The notes beneath the pieces are model-generated. The model saw nothing but the letters and a program-made list of their open reading frames with translations, did no database searches and was not told the DNA's origin. From Anastrepha obliqua (Eukaryota > Arthropoda > Insecta > Diptera > Tephritidae), in assembly GCF_027943255.1 (NCBI RefSeq), contig NC_072892.1, forward strand, positions 168,534,792 to 168,598,791: DNA of 64,000 nucleotides, given 5' to 3'. Shown here piece by piece: positions 54,990-64,000 of the stretch; within the stretch, counting starts at the first letter, position 1, and every line of letters starts with the position of its first letter. Position numbers and translations under genes: made by a program.

Positions 54990-55770
54990 GTCTTTTTGTG
55001 TCTCTGTCTGTGCGGCTTCGCTTTGTTGCACTATGTCGAGCTCTACTTTTTTTCCGTAGTACGTTCTTGATGTATCTCTTATCCGCGTTCCAGCTGTGCT
55101 CGCGTTCGAGCGTTTTGCTGATTATGTTGCTCGGCGCGATGACGCGAAGCTACTTACTCAGATCGTCTATGTATATCCGCGAGCCATCTGTCACAATTAA
55201 AAAACGTGTGTTCAGCGTCATCGCTCGGTGCTTTGCTGTACATGCGATGTAGGTATCTTCGAAAGTATCTGTGGCCCGAGAAGAACTGAGTTAAGAAGTT
55301 CCTTTGGACTCATTTGCCTATTGAAGGAATGAGTTTCACCGTTCATCTGCCACTCGGTTCAGTGTTCCGCCGCACCATGGCTTGACATTCCCATTCCGCG
55401 ACGCTATTGATGACGTGTTTCTTCTTGGAGTACCACGCAACCATTCTTTCCTGGGTTATGAGGTCGACGATTATCTCCCGCTGATCACAAAGACTGCAGC
55501 ACCAAAGACAGTGCGACAGGCTAAGGCAACTCTGAGTGCCGCTGTTGCTTGCACAACAGCCGTGCTTTGCGCTTTGGCATGGGACCTCGTGCCATCAGGA
55601 TGACTTCGATCTTATGTTTGGCGAGTTCCAGGCCATGGCCTTCAAGCCATATTGTCGGCTTTATCATAATTTTGTTCAGCTTCCTCTTAGCGCCCTCAAG
55701 CTGCTACGCCCATAACGACCATCGGTCCATCGGTACGCTATTGCCATCGAAACAGTCCAAGTAGACGCGA
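54990..55770 (-). mobile_element. R1/I-like LINE ORF2 fragment, minus strand
   Basis: Minus-strand frames give KPTIWLEGHGLELAKHKIEV (region after the polymerase palm) near 55660. They continue with IVDLITQERMVAWYSKKKHV, AEWECQAMVRRNTEPSG, and the conserved GRW-KLIPSIGKWV, FLTQFFSGHRYFRRYLHRMY and DDAEHTFFNC (zinc region). The last order (TQFLSGHG-F--YL-R...AEH--F-C) is typical of the C-terminal end of R1/LOA-type LINEs. Several frameshifts are present. Confidence 0.65.
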
Positions 55771-56250
55771 TACCTTACAGATAGTACAATGGGCGGAAAT
55801 CGGAAAACTTCGCGGAGTAGCTCTTTGAGACTTTAAGCGCTTCAACGACATCGAGTGGATACCGTGCAAACTGCATACTCGGACAAAGAGGTCACCAAAC
55901 ACGTAAAGGCAACTGCCAGATCCGGCAGAGGTGGCTCTTTCCTGCAATGATTTTACAGTGGGTGGTAACAGGTAGATGCAACTTCTGACATATGGCATCA
56001 GGACAGTAACTGACGTTGAGTGTAACGCTCACACTGAATCCCGGAGAAATATTTGACGGTAGTACCGGTGGGATCGTTATTTTCGTCAATAGTGGGCTTA
56101 GTTCGGTTTAAAGTCCCACACGAAGGGGTTAGGTCTTTGCGTATCATTCTTCTAAAAACCAAAACAACAAAATTCAAGTTTACTGAGATTGGAATAGCGG
56201 TACGAAATGAGCCTATGCCTACCATTAAAAAATATTTCAACGTATTTTAT
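55771..56250. other. Unassigned DNA, GC-richer than its surroundings
   Basis: Coding-like composition is present on the minus strand but I cannot read a known domain. It lies between two LINE-derived segments and may be part of either. Confidence 0.3.
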
Positions 56251-56394
56251 CAACCCATCGGAAAAATTACGAGCGCATCAAAGTTTATGCTGATGAAATA
56301 ATAGATGAAAACCAGTGTGGCTTTAGAAGGAATCGATCGACAATTGATCAAGGTTTCCTGGTAAACCAAATTTTATGTCGGGATTAGAGAACAA

Positions 56395-57010
56395 AAACAA
56401 ATTTTAATCATCGAAAATCACTTTATTGTTTTTCAAAATATGAGGGGTGCCTTATATATGTTGAGATTTGGCAACCCCCGCGACCTTCGACCAATCGACA
56501 CGAGCCTTTTTTTGAGCGATTGACAAATTGTGTGGGATCCAACGCGAACAAATTTTTTTGACAGTCAAATGTTTATGCAATATTGAATGTATGCTGGTCC
56601 CACTAATGCCTAAGATTGTCTCAATCTCACGATAGGTCACATGACGATCTTGCAATACTCGTATCAGTTCGCGCACAGCATCAATGGTTTTCGGAACAAC
56701 AACTGATTTTGAACGACCTTCAGGAAATTCGTCTTGGAGTGAACTACGACCACGATTGAATTCACCATACCATCGATAAGCACTGGTCCTTGATGGAGCT
56801 TCATCGCCAAAAAATGAATTAAGTTCATCCATGCAATGTTGCTGAGTTAATCCACGTCGGAAGTTGTAAAAAATAATTGCACGAAAATGTCCACGATTTA
56901 ATTCCATTTTTGGACCAAGATGAATCTTTTAAGTTACTGTAAACAACACAAATAGCGCTGGTATTTCAAAACGTTCTGAGTACGTAAAAGCCAAAAAATG
57001 TCAAACTTTG
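56395..57010 (-). mobile_element. mariner remnant inserted in a LINE, minus strand
   Basis: Both flanks are consecutive parts of one LINE polymerase, so the mariner and adjoining DNA interrupt it. The interior encodes the N-terminal half of a mariner transposase only. Outer ends could not be matched as inverted repeats; limits are given by where LINE sequence stops and resumes. Confidence 0.7.
56452..56907 (-). pseudogene. mariner transposase N-terminal half
   Basis: An uninterrupted 151-codon frame starts MELNRGHFRAIIFYNFRRGL and contains CMDELNSFFGDEAPSRTSAY, RWYGEFNRGRSSLQDE, RSKSVVVPKTIDAVRELIRV, HVTYREIETILGISGTSIHS (second helix-turn-helix) and SRWIPHNLSIAQKKARVDW. It then ends without the catalytic domain, so it could at most bind DNA. 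Because this binding half is intact and open, it is one of the less decayed frames in the window. Confidence 0.88.
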
Positions 57011-57426
57011 CAATACAGCTGTCAGTTGCATTTATTCAGTTGTATTTATTGACTTTGAACAAGCGTTTGATAGTCTTGACAGAAAGCCACTCTTTCCAAA
57101 AACTTGGCTTCCGTTGAAACTTATTGAACTGGTTCTCTGCACGTTCTCTGTCTGGTGTTAAGCAAGGAGACGCATTGTCCGCTCTGATTTTCAACCTTAT
57201 CATGCACACAGTCTGCTAATAAGTCGTCTATGCAAATATGAAACTGTTCAGATCAAAGGTCTTATCACGAATGCAGAAAATCAAGACGCATAAAACTTTG
57301 TTACATCCGGTTCTTATTTATGGTGCTGAAATGTGGACACTAAAAGTTAATGATATAAACTAGCTATTGCGATTTAAAAGAACCATAATGAGAAAGATCT
57401 ACCGTCCTATTCGGCTAGAAAACGGC

Positions 57427-57544
57427 ACGTATCGCACCCGTTACAACAACGAAATTAAAAACCTTATTGGTACTGAAAATGTAATACGTATCGCACCCGT
57501 TACAACAACGAAATTAAAAACCTTATTGGTACTGAAAATGTAAT
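57427..57544. repeat. Perfect 59 bp tandem duplication in the LINE remnant
   Basis: Two identical copies, each beginning ACGTATCGCACCCGTTACAA and ending CTGAAAATGTAAT, lie at 57427-57485 and 57486-57544. The length is not a multiple of three, so the duplication shifts the LINE frame. The absence of any difference suggests a recent event. Confidence 0.9.
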
Positions 57545-57859
57545 ACGTTTTATTAAAGCGGAGCGGAATAGATGGATTGGCCACATCATAAGAATGCCTA
57601 ATGAAAGAATCCAATTCCTCCAATTGGAGGAAGAAAGACGGGCCGACCTTCAAAATACCTTGCTCAACTCTTATTCGCTCTCGAATCTAGGTACCTTTTT
57701 CGATTTCCCTATCGCCTACCAGACTTGACTGTCGACACAATCCAATTGTTTTGGGAACAATTGGATATGCCCATCGCCACAGATCTCCACCATCATGCCG
57801 CTGGCTGCTGCCTCCAACGGACAATAGTGGATCACTAGGCGGACCCGGTTTCGCGTTCG

Positions 57860-58851
57860 CTACTGCGCTCTTAGCCCCCGCAGCACTCGTTCCACTGGAT
57901 TCGTTGGTACTACTACTAGGTACTTGATTGCTGCAAGAGGCTCCGCCTGCAGTCCGGATTCCGGTTTATTACCCTTCCTCCTCTTCTTCTTCTCCGTGCC
58001 GACTGGTGCGCTCACCGTCGCTTCATCTGTCAATGTGGCCAGATCAGATGGGTCATCATCAGATCTGTTCCTCTTGCCAGATTCGGCTACAGGAGTGGAT
58101 GAAGACACATGAGCCGTAACTCCGGCTCGAGTGGCAGTTGGCATAACTACGTTAGCCGTAGTCATACCTACTGTTTCTTTTGCTTTCTTCCCGTTCCTCT
58201 GCCTTTGCCGCTTCTTCTGTCTATTAGACAGATTTTCTCCTGAAGCTGGCATCTGTTCCGTGGCCATTGGTGCACTGGTACTTTCTGAGCCGAAACTGGT
58301 GCCAGGAAAGGAACTAATTTGGTTTTCTCAGTCGTGGTGACATGACAGGCAGGGGTTACCTGCGTCATAACCACGTCTGCGTCCTCCAAATTGCCTCCCG
58401 CATAAGACGTGTTCTTTGTAGCCGTTACAGCAGTGGTACTTTTCGGATTTGCATCCAAATTAACCACATTACTTCCGTCCGCAGAGGAAAGCGTCAGGGC
58501 ACTGAGACGTAAATGAGCTAGCGCAGCCTCCCCACGATCAGCTAAAGGGTTTGCAGGGGTCGCCTGCATCTTCATTGCTTTCGCTGGTTCCACTGAGCCA
58601 AGCTCATTTTCGCCCAGTAATAGGCTCTCTATAGAGCTGCGTATAGAGCCTGACGAGGTTGCACCGTCCAGTAGGTGTCCATCCTCAACCAGTAGCTTGC
58701 TTCCTCCAGGGCCCTGATTTTCAGCCCTTGTCGTTTTGGTGGTGAATGAGTTTTGGGCCTGCACATCCGATGCTCAAGCCGCTGGAGAACCAGCGGGAGG
58801 ATTGCCACAAGTGTGGGTACCCCGTGCAGAGTAGTCCTGGTTTGAACTCAT
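57860..58851 (-). pseudogene. LINE ORF1 (gag-like) with one stop and one frameshift, minus strand
   Basis: An ATG at 58851-58849 opens a frame starting MSSNQDYSARGTHTCGNPPA. A TGA at 58776-58774 interrupts it, after which AQNSFTTKTTRAENQGPGG continues to near 58250. After a frameshift the second frame reads GENLSNRQKKRQRQRNGKKA and EKKKRRKGNKPESGLQAEPL. The N-terminal part is Ser/Thr/Ala-rich and the C-terminal part is strongly basic, as in ORF1 proteins of Jockey/R1-type LINEs upstream of their CCHC fingers. No finger remains. It could be the 5' part of the same minus-strand LINE as 54990-55770, but the segments between are foreign. Confidence 0.6.
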
Positions 58852-60630
58852 TTCCGTTTGGTGGCCCTATTAATACTCTTCATGGGAGCCACTGTTGAAG
58901 AGGAACCCGTCATCGACAGTTCAAGTCTAGATCCATAGTGTTCTGTTTTAACTCAGTAATCACTCTATTTGCCAACCGACAACAAGGGATCTTACTGAGT
59001 TAAGTAGCAGGGTTACCTAGCGCAGGATGTGATTTTTCATCACGCACTAACGGTCTTGGCTTAGTAGAGGCTATGGGGTTGGAGTAACCCTCTGTATTGC
59101 GCATATCTACGCCTTCTGCCGTCCTCATAGTAGTCATAGACAGTCCTAAGAAAGACTCATACAGTGAGAACAAACATTTAACCTCATTTGAAGAACTTTT
59201 ATTGTAATTCAATTTTGTTACAAACAAGTTTTTACCTTCTTTCAATTCCTTACATCAAAATTTTCGGGATCCCGGGCGCAACACCAGCTTATCTCGAGAA
59301 CACCGGTATACCTAATATGTAAGTATGCATGGCATCTTCCAAATTCGCATCCCGCAAACTGCGCGCCTCCGCGCTGTGCAGCATTCAAATGTATTTCTTC
59401 CATATATGTACGAGTATACATATACATACACACATACACACATATATGAGTATATATGGTAAGTATATTTTAAACTGGCATATAGGGAAACTATACTTAT
59501 AGATAAATATTTGCATCGCCTTCAATTGTGCATTCCCTCATTTATTCTCTCCCATGCCGGACTATTTGAAATATAATATAATTTTCCCATATGTTCTCCA
59601 AAGATATTTAGCGAATTGTTATCGAATTTGTTGAGTCATCTGCCTCGTATGATTTGCTTTAAGTATACACTTTGGCGCATATATCGATTTGTTAGAATTG
59701 TTTACGCTGACTGAATTACAGTAAATGACACTTGAAAATTGCACAATATTTTCTAAAAATGTAATAAATTAAAGTTTTATATTATTTTTTAGGAAACCCT
59801 ATTTGTAGCGCTCTATGTCAGTAAGGCCGAAAGAGCCTTTTAACTTTAGTAATATTGGATCGTAAGGAATCAGTCCCACTTTTAACAAATTACAAAAAGG
59901 TGAGACCATCTCATTCATTTGGAGCCTCCTTTGCGTCATCAAGAGACTGAAAATACCATTGATTACTGCGTTATGGGGCCTCTTCATGGCAGTGGAATGA
60001 CTCTGCGGCAAACGACTTTTACCGCTGTTGCCTGGACGCTGATGATATCGAAAGCTCTCTCTCGATACTCTCTTACTCTGTCGGGTGCTAGAATGATATT
60101 CTTTCATTAAGTGGCCCACCTTTCAAAAAAATGTGCCTTGGTCCTAAATATGTACGGAGGAAGATCACCACAGTGTTTTGATTTCTCCATTTAAGAGATC
60201 CGTTTTAAAATTGGCAAATTTTGATTACTCAAAAGTTCTCAAAGCATATATTTTTCAAGTTCCTGAAGGGTGTTGAACATAAAAGCTGTGACTGTAAGGT
60301 CAAGTATTTCCCCTCAATGGTTTGTGGCATTAAAATTTGCTCCCCGGTTACGGATGCCCGTCGTAAGAGGGCACGCCAGAAGATACGCGCACCAGCTTTT
60401 TAGTACGAATTCAGCGCTGAAAAGATGAGCGAGGTACAGAAAGGACCTGGTGACGATGGGAACACTGTGCTAAATGTACTAAAATTTAATGAGGAAGTTG
60501 GGTCCGGCAAAATACTCTAAACTCAAGGATGATAAATAATTAATTCTTTCCGCCATGTTTTCAATCCATGAAGAGAGCGCAGTAGATCTTGCAGGGCTCA
60601 GTGCTAAGTCCCTTCATAATACGAGTATAA
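58852..60630. other. Unassigned DNA
   Basis: The part next to 58851 may be the 5' UTR of the LINE above. CATA runs occur near 59415-59450. A 106-codon minus-strand frame at 59799-60119 and its surroundings lack any domain I recognise, and I cannot say whether it is a decayed exon or chance. Confidence 0.3.
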
Positions 60631-60639
60631 AGGGTCCGG

Positions 60640-61400
60640 CAATCGAAGTGTAACCAATTAAGAAGACCATACATTTAGTTTAGAAACTTATTTTTATTCA
60701 ATTCAAAGTAAAAAAATGTGTGAAAATAATACAAAATTAAGAATCAATTTACTTTTGCTGGATATGACCACCTTTTGACTATGGCCTTGAGACGGTCCAG
60801 AAACGAATCGCAAACTGCCCGAATGTGACTTGCAGGTATTTTAGCTCACTCGCGGACAGTGGCTTTTTTTAGTTCGGACTTTGCTCTCCGAAATGGCCCG
60901 AAGAGAATAATCCATCGGATTCGCGTCTGGTGAATTTGAAAGCCATTATATACCATAGACGTTATGAAGTTCGGAACGTTGTTTTTCAGCCATTCTTGGT
61001 TCACTCGAGCTTTGTGAGACGGTGCCGAGTCCTGTTGAAGCGTCCATAGTCTGCCACCGATATGTTTATCTGCCCACGGCTTCAAAGCAACCTCTAGAAT
61101 ACTTTCCCGATAATATTTCGCTTTTACCTTGACGCCAGGCTCGATAAAAACGATTCGAGCGCGCCCATCTGCGGCCCAAACCATTACCTGTGGCGGGTGC
61201 TGCCTCCTTGTGGCCAATCGATGACTCAAATTCTGGTATGAACGGTCGCTCAAATAAACCCTATCGTTTTGAGAGTTAACGAATTGCTCAATTTGAAAAA
61301 TTTTCTCGTCAGAAAACACAGTGTTCGGAAATTGCCCGTGCATCAGCTGCACAAGCGGTCTGAAGTTGGTTACGCTTCGAGTGCCGGATCCTGTATGTAC
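60640..61400 (-). mobile_element. DD37D (maT-like) Tc1/mariner element remnant, minus strand
   Basis: The transposase catalytic domain is on the minus strand. A candidate terminus is GGTCCGGCAATCGAAGTGTA near 60633-60652, with AATTAAG following. The N-terminal half and opposite end are missing; on that side a T-rich repeat begins at about 61415. Confidence 0.7.
60745..61390 (-). pseudogene. DD37D transposase pseudogene with frameshift before the last catalytic Asp
   Basis: Blocks: GQFPNTVFSDEKIFQIEQFV with the first Asp (near 61310); NDRVYLSDRSYQNLSHRLAT; PPQVMVWAADGRARIVFIEP; KAKYYRESILEVALKPW; and WTLQQDSAPSHKARVNQEWL with the second Asp (near 61030). The frame then shifts within the ITS block, and the third site reads SNSPDANPMDYSLRAISESK in another frame. 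Bridging the shift gives about 37 residues between the second and third Asp, the maT spacing. The tail VREWAKIPA-like becomes VRE and stop. Confidence 0.85.
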
Positions 61401-61414
61401 GTTATTATATGTAT

Positions 61415-61880
61415 TCTACTATAGATAATTAGTTCATTCAATTTAGTTTATTTTAATTTTATTGTATTTTCTTTATTTATTTATTTCACATTTTAATTTA
61501 ATTTAACTTACTTTGGTTTTATTTCATTTTATTTAGATTAATTTAATTTTTAAATTAATTTTTTTATTTTTCATTTAAAGTTAATATAATTAATAAAAAA
61601 TCACTCATTTTTTATTTTTTTTTATTTTATTTTATTTTAGTTCTTCTTTAATTCCTTTAGTTTAGTTTAATTTCGTTTCATTAATGTAATTAATTTAATT
61701 TTATTTTATTTTAATTTTTTTTTTCTATTCTATTATTTGTTACATATTTTTTAAATTTAGTTAAAGTTAATTTTATTTTTATATTAATTTATTTTGTTTT
61801 ATTTTATTTTAGTTAATAAAATTAAATTTATTTAAATTATAATTAAATTTATTAAAATTTTAATTTTATATTATTTCCAA
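61415..61880. repeat. TTTTA/TTTAA-rich low-complexity tract
   Basis: About 465 bp is made of TTTTATTTTA, TTTAATTTAA and AATTAATTT words with T strongly favoured on the plus strand, like the 4.1-5.5 kb tract but without a clear longer period. Confidence 0.65.
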
Positions 61881-62650
61881 AAACAAACTTTCACAACTCG
61901 GAACATCTCGTACATATACCTGCCTACTCTATTTTAATTCATGCCCACGCTTATGGCTAAATAAGAAACGTTCATATTTCTATTTTGCATTAGATGTATC
62001 ATAGAATAGTGAAATGCGCTCGTTAGTACAAAAATAACAACAGTTCAGCAATGGGTTGAGGCGGAAAATGAAATGTAAAGGTGTGTGTGATGCACAGCGC
62101 AGTTTCCTTTATTAATATTTAGTCACATACACACTTACATATACACACTCACACCTATGCATTGCACTTTTCCTGCTTTTCCAGTTCCAACGACACATCT
62201 CAGCTTAATTCTTCGTCTATAATGCAAATGCGTACATGGAGGCATACACAGGCACTTATACATCTATTTTTCTGAATGTATACTTTTGTATGTACATATA
62301 TTTCCTTCGATTTCTTCTTTCCGCTCTTCGCTAGTTTCGAGATAACATTTTACATCTTCTAATACCAGAGTCTTTTATACAAACCTCTACTTTGTCGCTT
62401 CTGCCTTCTGCCCATCCATAGGTAAATGTTATACGAATACCTCACCCATTTCTCGCTTCCCGGTTCACTTTTTTTCCTCTGTTTATTACGATTCGGTTGT
62501 TAATTGAATTTATTTGTTCCTGCTATTTTTGTTGCACATACATCATTTCTAATTCTTTAATTAAATTAAATGTTGCAAACGCATTGCTTCGCAATTGCAT
62601 TATTTTCAATCGAGATACATACAGATGTGCATTTATTCGTATATACACAC
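61881..62650. other. Unassigned DNA with CA/CATA words
   Basis: Short (CA)n and CATA runs around 62125-62155 are the only structure seen. Confidence 0.3.
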
Positions 62651-62652
62651 TA

Positions 62653-63109
62653 GGCCAGGTCGATTTGTGGGGACGCAAAAAAATTGCCCATTGCTCTGTG
62701 AAAATCATATTTTAGGGATCAAAATAAGAAATTTTGCCGAAGGAACCATACCTCTAAAACGAGTTCTGATGTCCCCCAATTTGGGTCGAACTTTTTAGTT
62801 TTTTTTCTCATGTAAAGGCCAAAAATGGTGATATTTTGAAATGATTATATGGGGAACCCCCCAGGGGAGTTCCAGGGGGTGTGCCACTGGCATGGGTGGA
62901 TCGGCCGTCCAAAGTTAGTGGGGGTCGGTCATACATTTGGACTCGATTAGACCACTCTAAATGGGTCAAAGTGCGATTTTTCGTTCGACCCAAATTGGGG
63001 GACATCAGAGTTCGTTTTAAAGGTATGGTTCCTTCGGCAAAGTTTCTTATTTTGAAAGCTAGAATACGATTTTCCCAGAGCAATGAGCGATTTTTAAATC
63101 GATCCGCCC
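62653..63109. mobile_element. Hairpin MITE, 457 bp, TA-flanked
   Basis: Outer ends pair as TAGGCCAGGTCGATTT against TAGGGCGGATCGATTT. Arms of about 130-145 bp share GCCCATTGCTCTGTGAAAAT / CGCTCATTGCTCTGGGAAAA, AATAAGAAA-TTTGCCGAAGG, AACCATACCT-TAAAACGA and TTCTGATGTCCCCCAATTTG, then GGTCGAAC. The left arm is about 62653-62797 and the right about 62975-63109, around a roughly 180 bp loop with CCCC/GGGG stretches. TA at 62651-62652 and 63110-63111 fits a TA target. No coding content. Confidence 0.88.
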
Positions 63110-63111
63110 TA

Positions 63112-63639
63112 ATACACACATACGTATGGGTGTGAGTATGTGCAGCTGGGTGCATTGTGCACTATCTAAGCTACTTTTATTCTTTAACTAAAGATTAGCA
63201 TCTATATCTGTTTTAATCCCTGCATTTTGAGTAGGTTTTGCGTTCGCAATATTCAGCTTAATTTAGGAATTTTCACAAGTTGAAAATTAAAAAAAAAAAA
63301 AAATTGTTCGAAGCTAATATTTCGAACCGCCGTGGGCTGGATGCTTGGCTGGGTTCCTCGCTAACTTTGTGATGTTTGTCTGGAAAAACTTTGAATGGAG
63401 TCAAGGCATACTTTTGACGCTAAAATAAATAATCGCCCGACCGTTTTTATTCTGTGCTAGATTTTGTTATTAAAAATATGGTTACCGATTTGCTTGTTAG
63501 AATATTGAAGAGGATTTAAAGCAAGTGAGGAAGGCGAATTTTTCAAAGTTTTACTTGCTGATTTTTTTTCGCTCTTCTCAAGCAATCATCAAAATATTAA
63601 AGTTACTAACTGCCTGGTTAAACTTGGATGTTTGGTTAA
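63112..63639. other. Unassigned DNA
   Basis: An A-tract at about 63290-63303 is the only notable feature. Confidence 0.3.
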
Positions 63640-63912
63640 GCTCCTCCTCCTATTTGTAGCGTGCGTCTTGGTGTTGTTCCACAAATGGAGGGACCTACAG
63701 TTTCAAGCCAACTCCCAGTGGCATATATTTTTTATGAGGAGCTTTTTTCATGGCAGAAATACGCTCGAAGGTTTGCCATTGCCTGCCGAGGGGCGACCGC
63801 TATTAGAAACAACTTTTTTCTTCATTTTGGTGTTTCACCGAGATTCGAACCTACGTTCCCTCTGAATTCCGAATTGTAGTCATGTACCAACCCATTCGGC
63901 TACGGTGGCTTA
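63640..63912 (-). mobile_element. tRNA-derived SINE, near full length, minus strand
   Basis: Minus-strand order: AGCCACCGTAGCCGAATGGG (63912 leftward), the B box GTTCGAATCTC at 63840-63850, GGCAGGCAATGGCAAACC, TGAAAAAAGCTCCTCAT, then TGGAACAACACCAAGACGCA, GCTACAAATAGGAGGAGGAG. Together with the 42.4 kb and 5.8 kb copies this defines the family's full length of about 270-285 bp. Confidence 0.9.
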
Positions 63913-63929
63913 AACTTTAGGTTAGGTTA

Positions 63930-64000
63930 TTAGGTGCGCAACTAAGTTCTCGCTGTTTTTTTGATGAAAATACAACTTTATTCTGAAAAAATGGTTACAA
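63930..64000 (-). mobile_element. Start of a second copy of the 53 kb mariner, cut by the window edge
   Basis: TTAGGTGCGCAACTAAGTTC, then TCGCTGTTTTTTTGATGAAA and ATACAACTTTATTCTGAAAA, match 53045 onward almost base for base, including ATGGTTACAA. A TA precedes it (63928-63929). Orientation is given as minus because the transposase of the 53 kb copy reads toward this end. Confidence 0.88.

Larger units (their letters stand above)
56255..57700 (+). mobile_element. LINE reverse transcriptase remnant split by a mariner, plus strand
   Basis: First segment (56265-56388): YERIKVYADEIIDENQCGFR followed by RNRSTIDQGFLVNQI, a reverse transcriptase fingers motif. After the mariner, the second segment (from about 57030) reads VVFIDFEQAFDSLDRKPLF (motif A), SGVKQGDALSALIFNLIMH (motif B) near 57157, then LLHPVLIYGAEMWTLKVND, LLRFKRTIMRKIYRPIRL and RYNNEIKNLI and RWIGHIIRMPNERI. 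Motif C (YADD) is not legible. Stops near 57219, 57359 and others make it dead. Confidence 0.75.

Noticed and set aside
54741..55252. Plus-strand frames of 79-91 codons
   Set aside because: They are antisense to the minus-strand LINE reading (or its likely continuation), which explains the coding-like composition.
59799..60119. 106-codon minus-strand frame with basic composition
   Set aside because: No domain is recognisable and upstream sequence has no convincing splice or start context, so it was left as unassigned.

Overview
This window looks like nuclear DNA of a higher dipteran, most plausibly a tephritid fruit fly. It is very AT-rich. It carries CATA/TATG and CA microsatellites of the kind common in fly intergenic DNA, several copies of one tRNA-derived SINE, RTE- and I/R1-like LINE remnants, and at least ten Tc1/mariner-type remnants. 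Three of these have 41-residue spacing between the second and third catalytic Asp (DD41D, the 'rosa' type first reported from a Ceratitis fly). The organism call is inferred from element content only.

I found no host protein-coding gene, tRNA gene, rRNA gene, CRISPR array or bacterial-style operon that I can defend. Almost every recognisable coding segment belongs to a transposable element, and every one is broken by stops, frameshifts, internal deletions or lost catalytic residues. Most long open frames without homology lie in low-complexity or microsatellite DNA and look accidental.

Layout. 0-3.6 kb: tail of a DD41D transposase, then unassigned DNA. 3.7-6.9 kb: a short acidic coding remnant, a 1.35 kb T-rich higher-order repeat, a SINE and a roughly 105 bp tandem array. 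8.2-13.3 kb: a 5'-truncated Tc1 element, a minus-strand mariner, and two LINE 3' ends meeting tail to tail. 15.4-16.6 and 38.1-39.2 kb: two copies of one non-autonomous hAT-like element. 18.1-21.7 kb: a foldback repeat and four LINE fragments in opposing orientations. 23.3-27.7 kb: a TIR-bounded mariner, a minus-strand DD37D transposase, a Helitron helicase tail, a 140 bp tandem array and a foldback element. 29.1-32.7 kb: a TTAA-bounded repeat, a MITE filled with copies of its own end, and a pogo-like element with a PHD-finger remnant. 36.2-37.2 kb: an internally deleted DD41D element apparently inside a SINE. 40.9-50.3 kb: a TTAA-bounded MITE, a mariner interrupted by a SINE, LINE pieces, a TIR-bounded mariner, a long-TIR foldback element, a 557 bp DD41D derivative and another SINE. 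53.0-61.4 kb: a TIR-bounded mariner, nested LINE and mariner pieces, a LINE ORF1 and a DD37D transposase. 62.6-64.0 kb: a hairpin MITE, a SINE, and the start of a second copy of the 53 kb mariner. Between these lie TE-poor stretches (about 1.2-3 kb, 14-15 kb, 22-23 kb, 33-35 kb, 50.5-52.8 kb) rich in CAA/CTG and CATA repeats. They may be host introns, UTRs or flanks, but I cannot place an exon.

Functionally, the elements do not form a pathway. They are layers of insertion and decay: SINE in mariner, DD41D element in SINE, mariner in LINE. The most unusual structures are the MITE carrying a tandem array of its own terminal sequence, the pogo-like element with six subterminal motif copies and a PHD finger, several long hairpin elements, and the strand-asymmetric T-rich repeat. 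I did not see a new multi-gene system.
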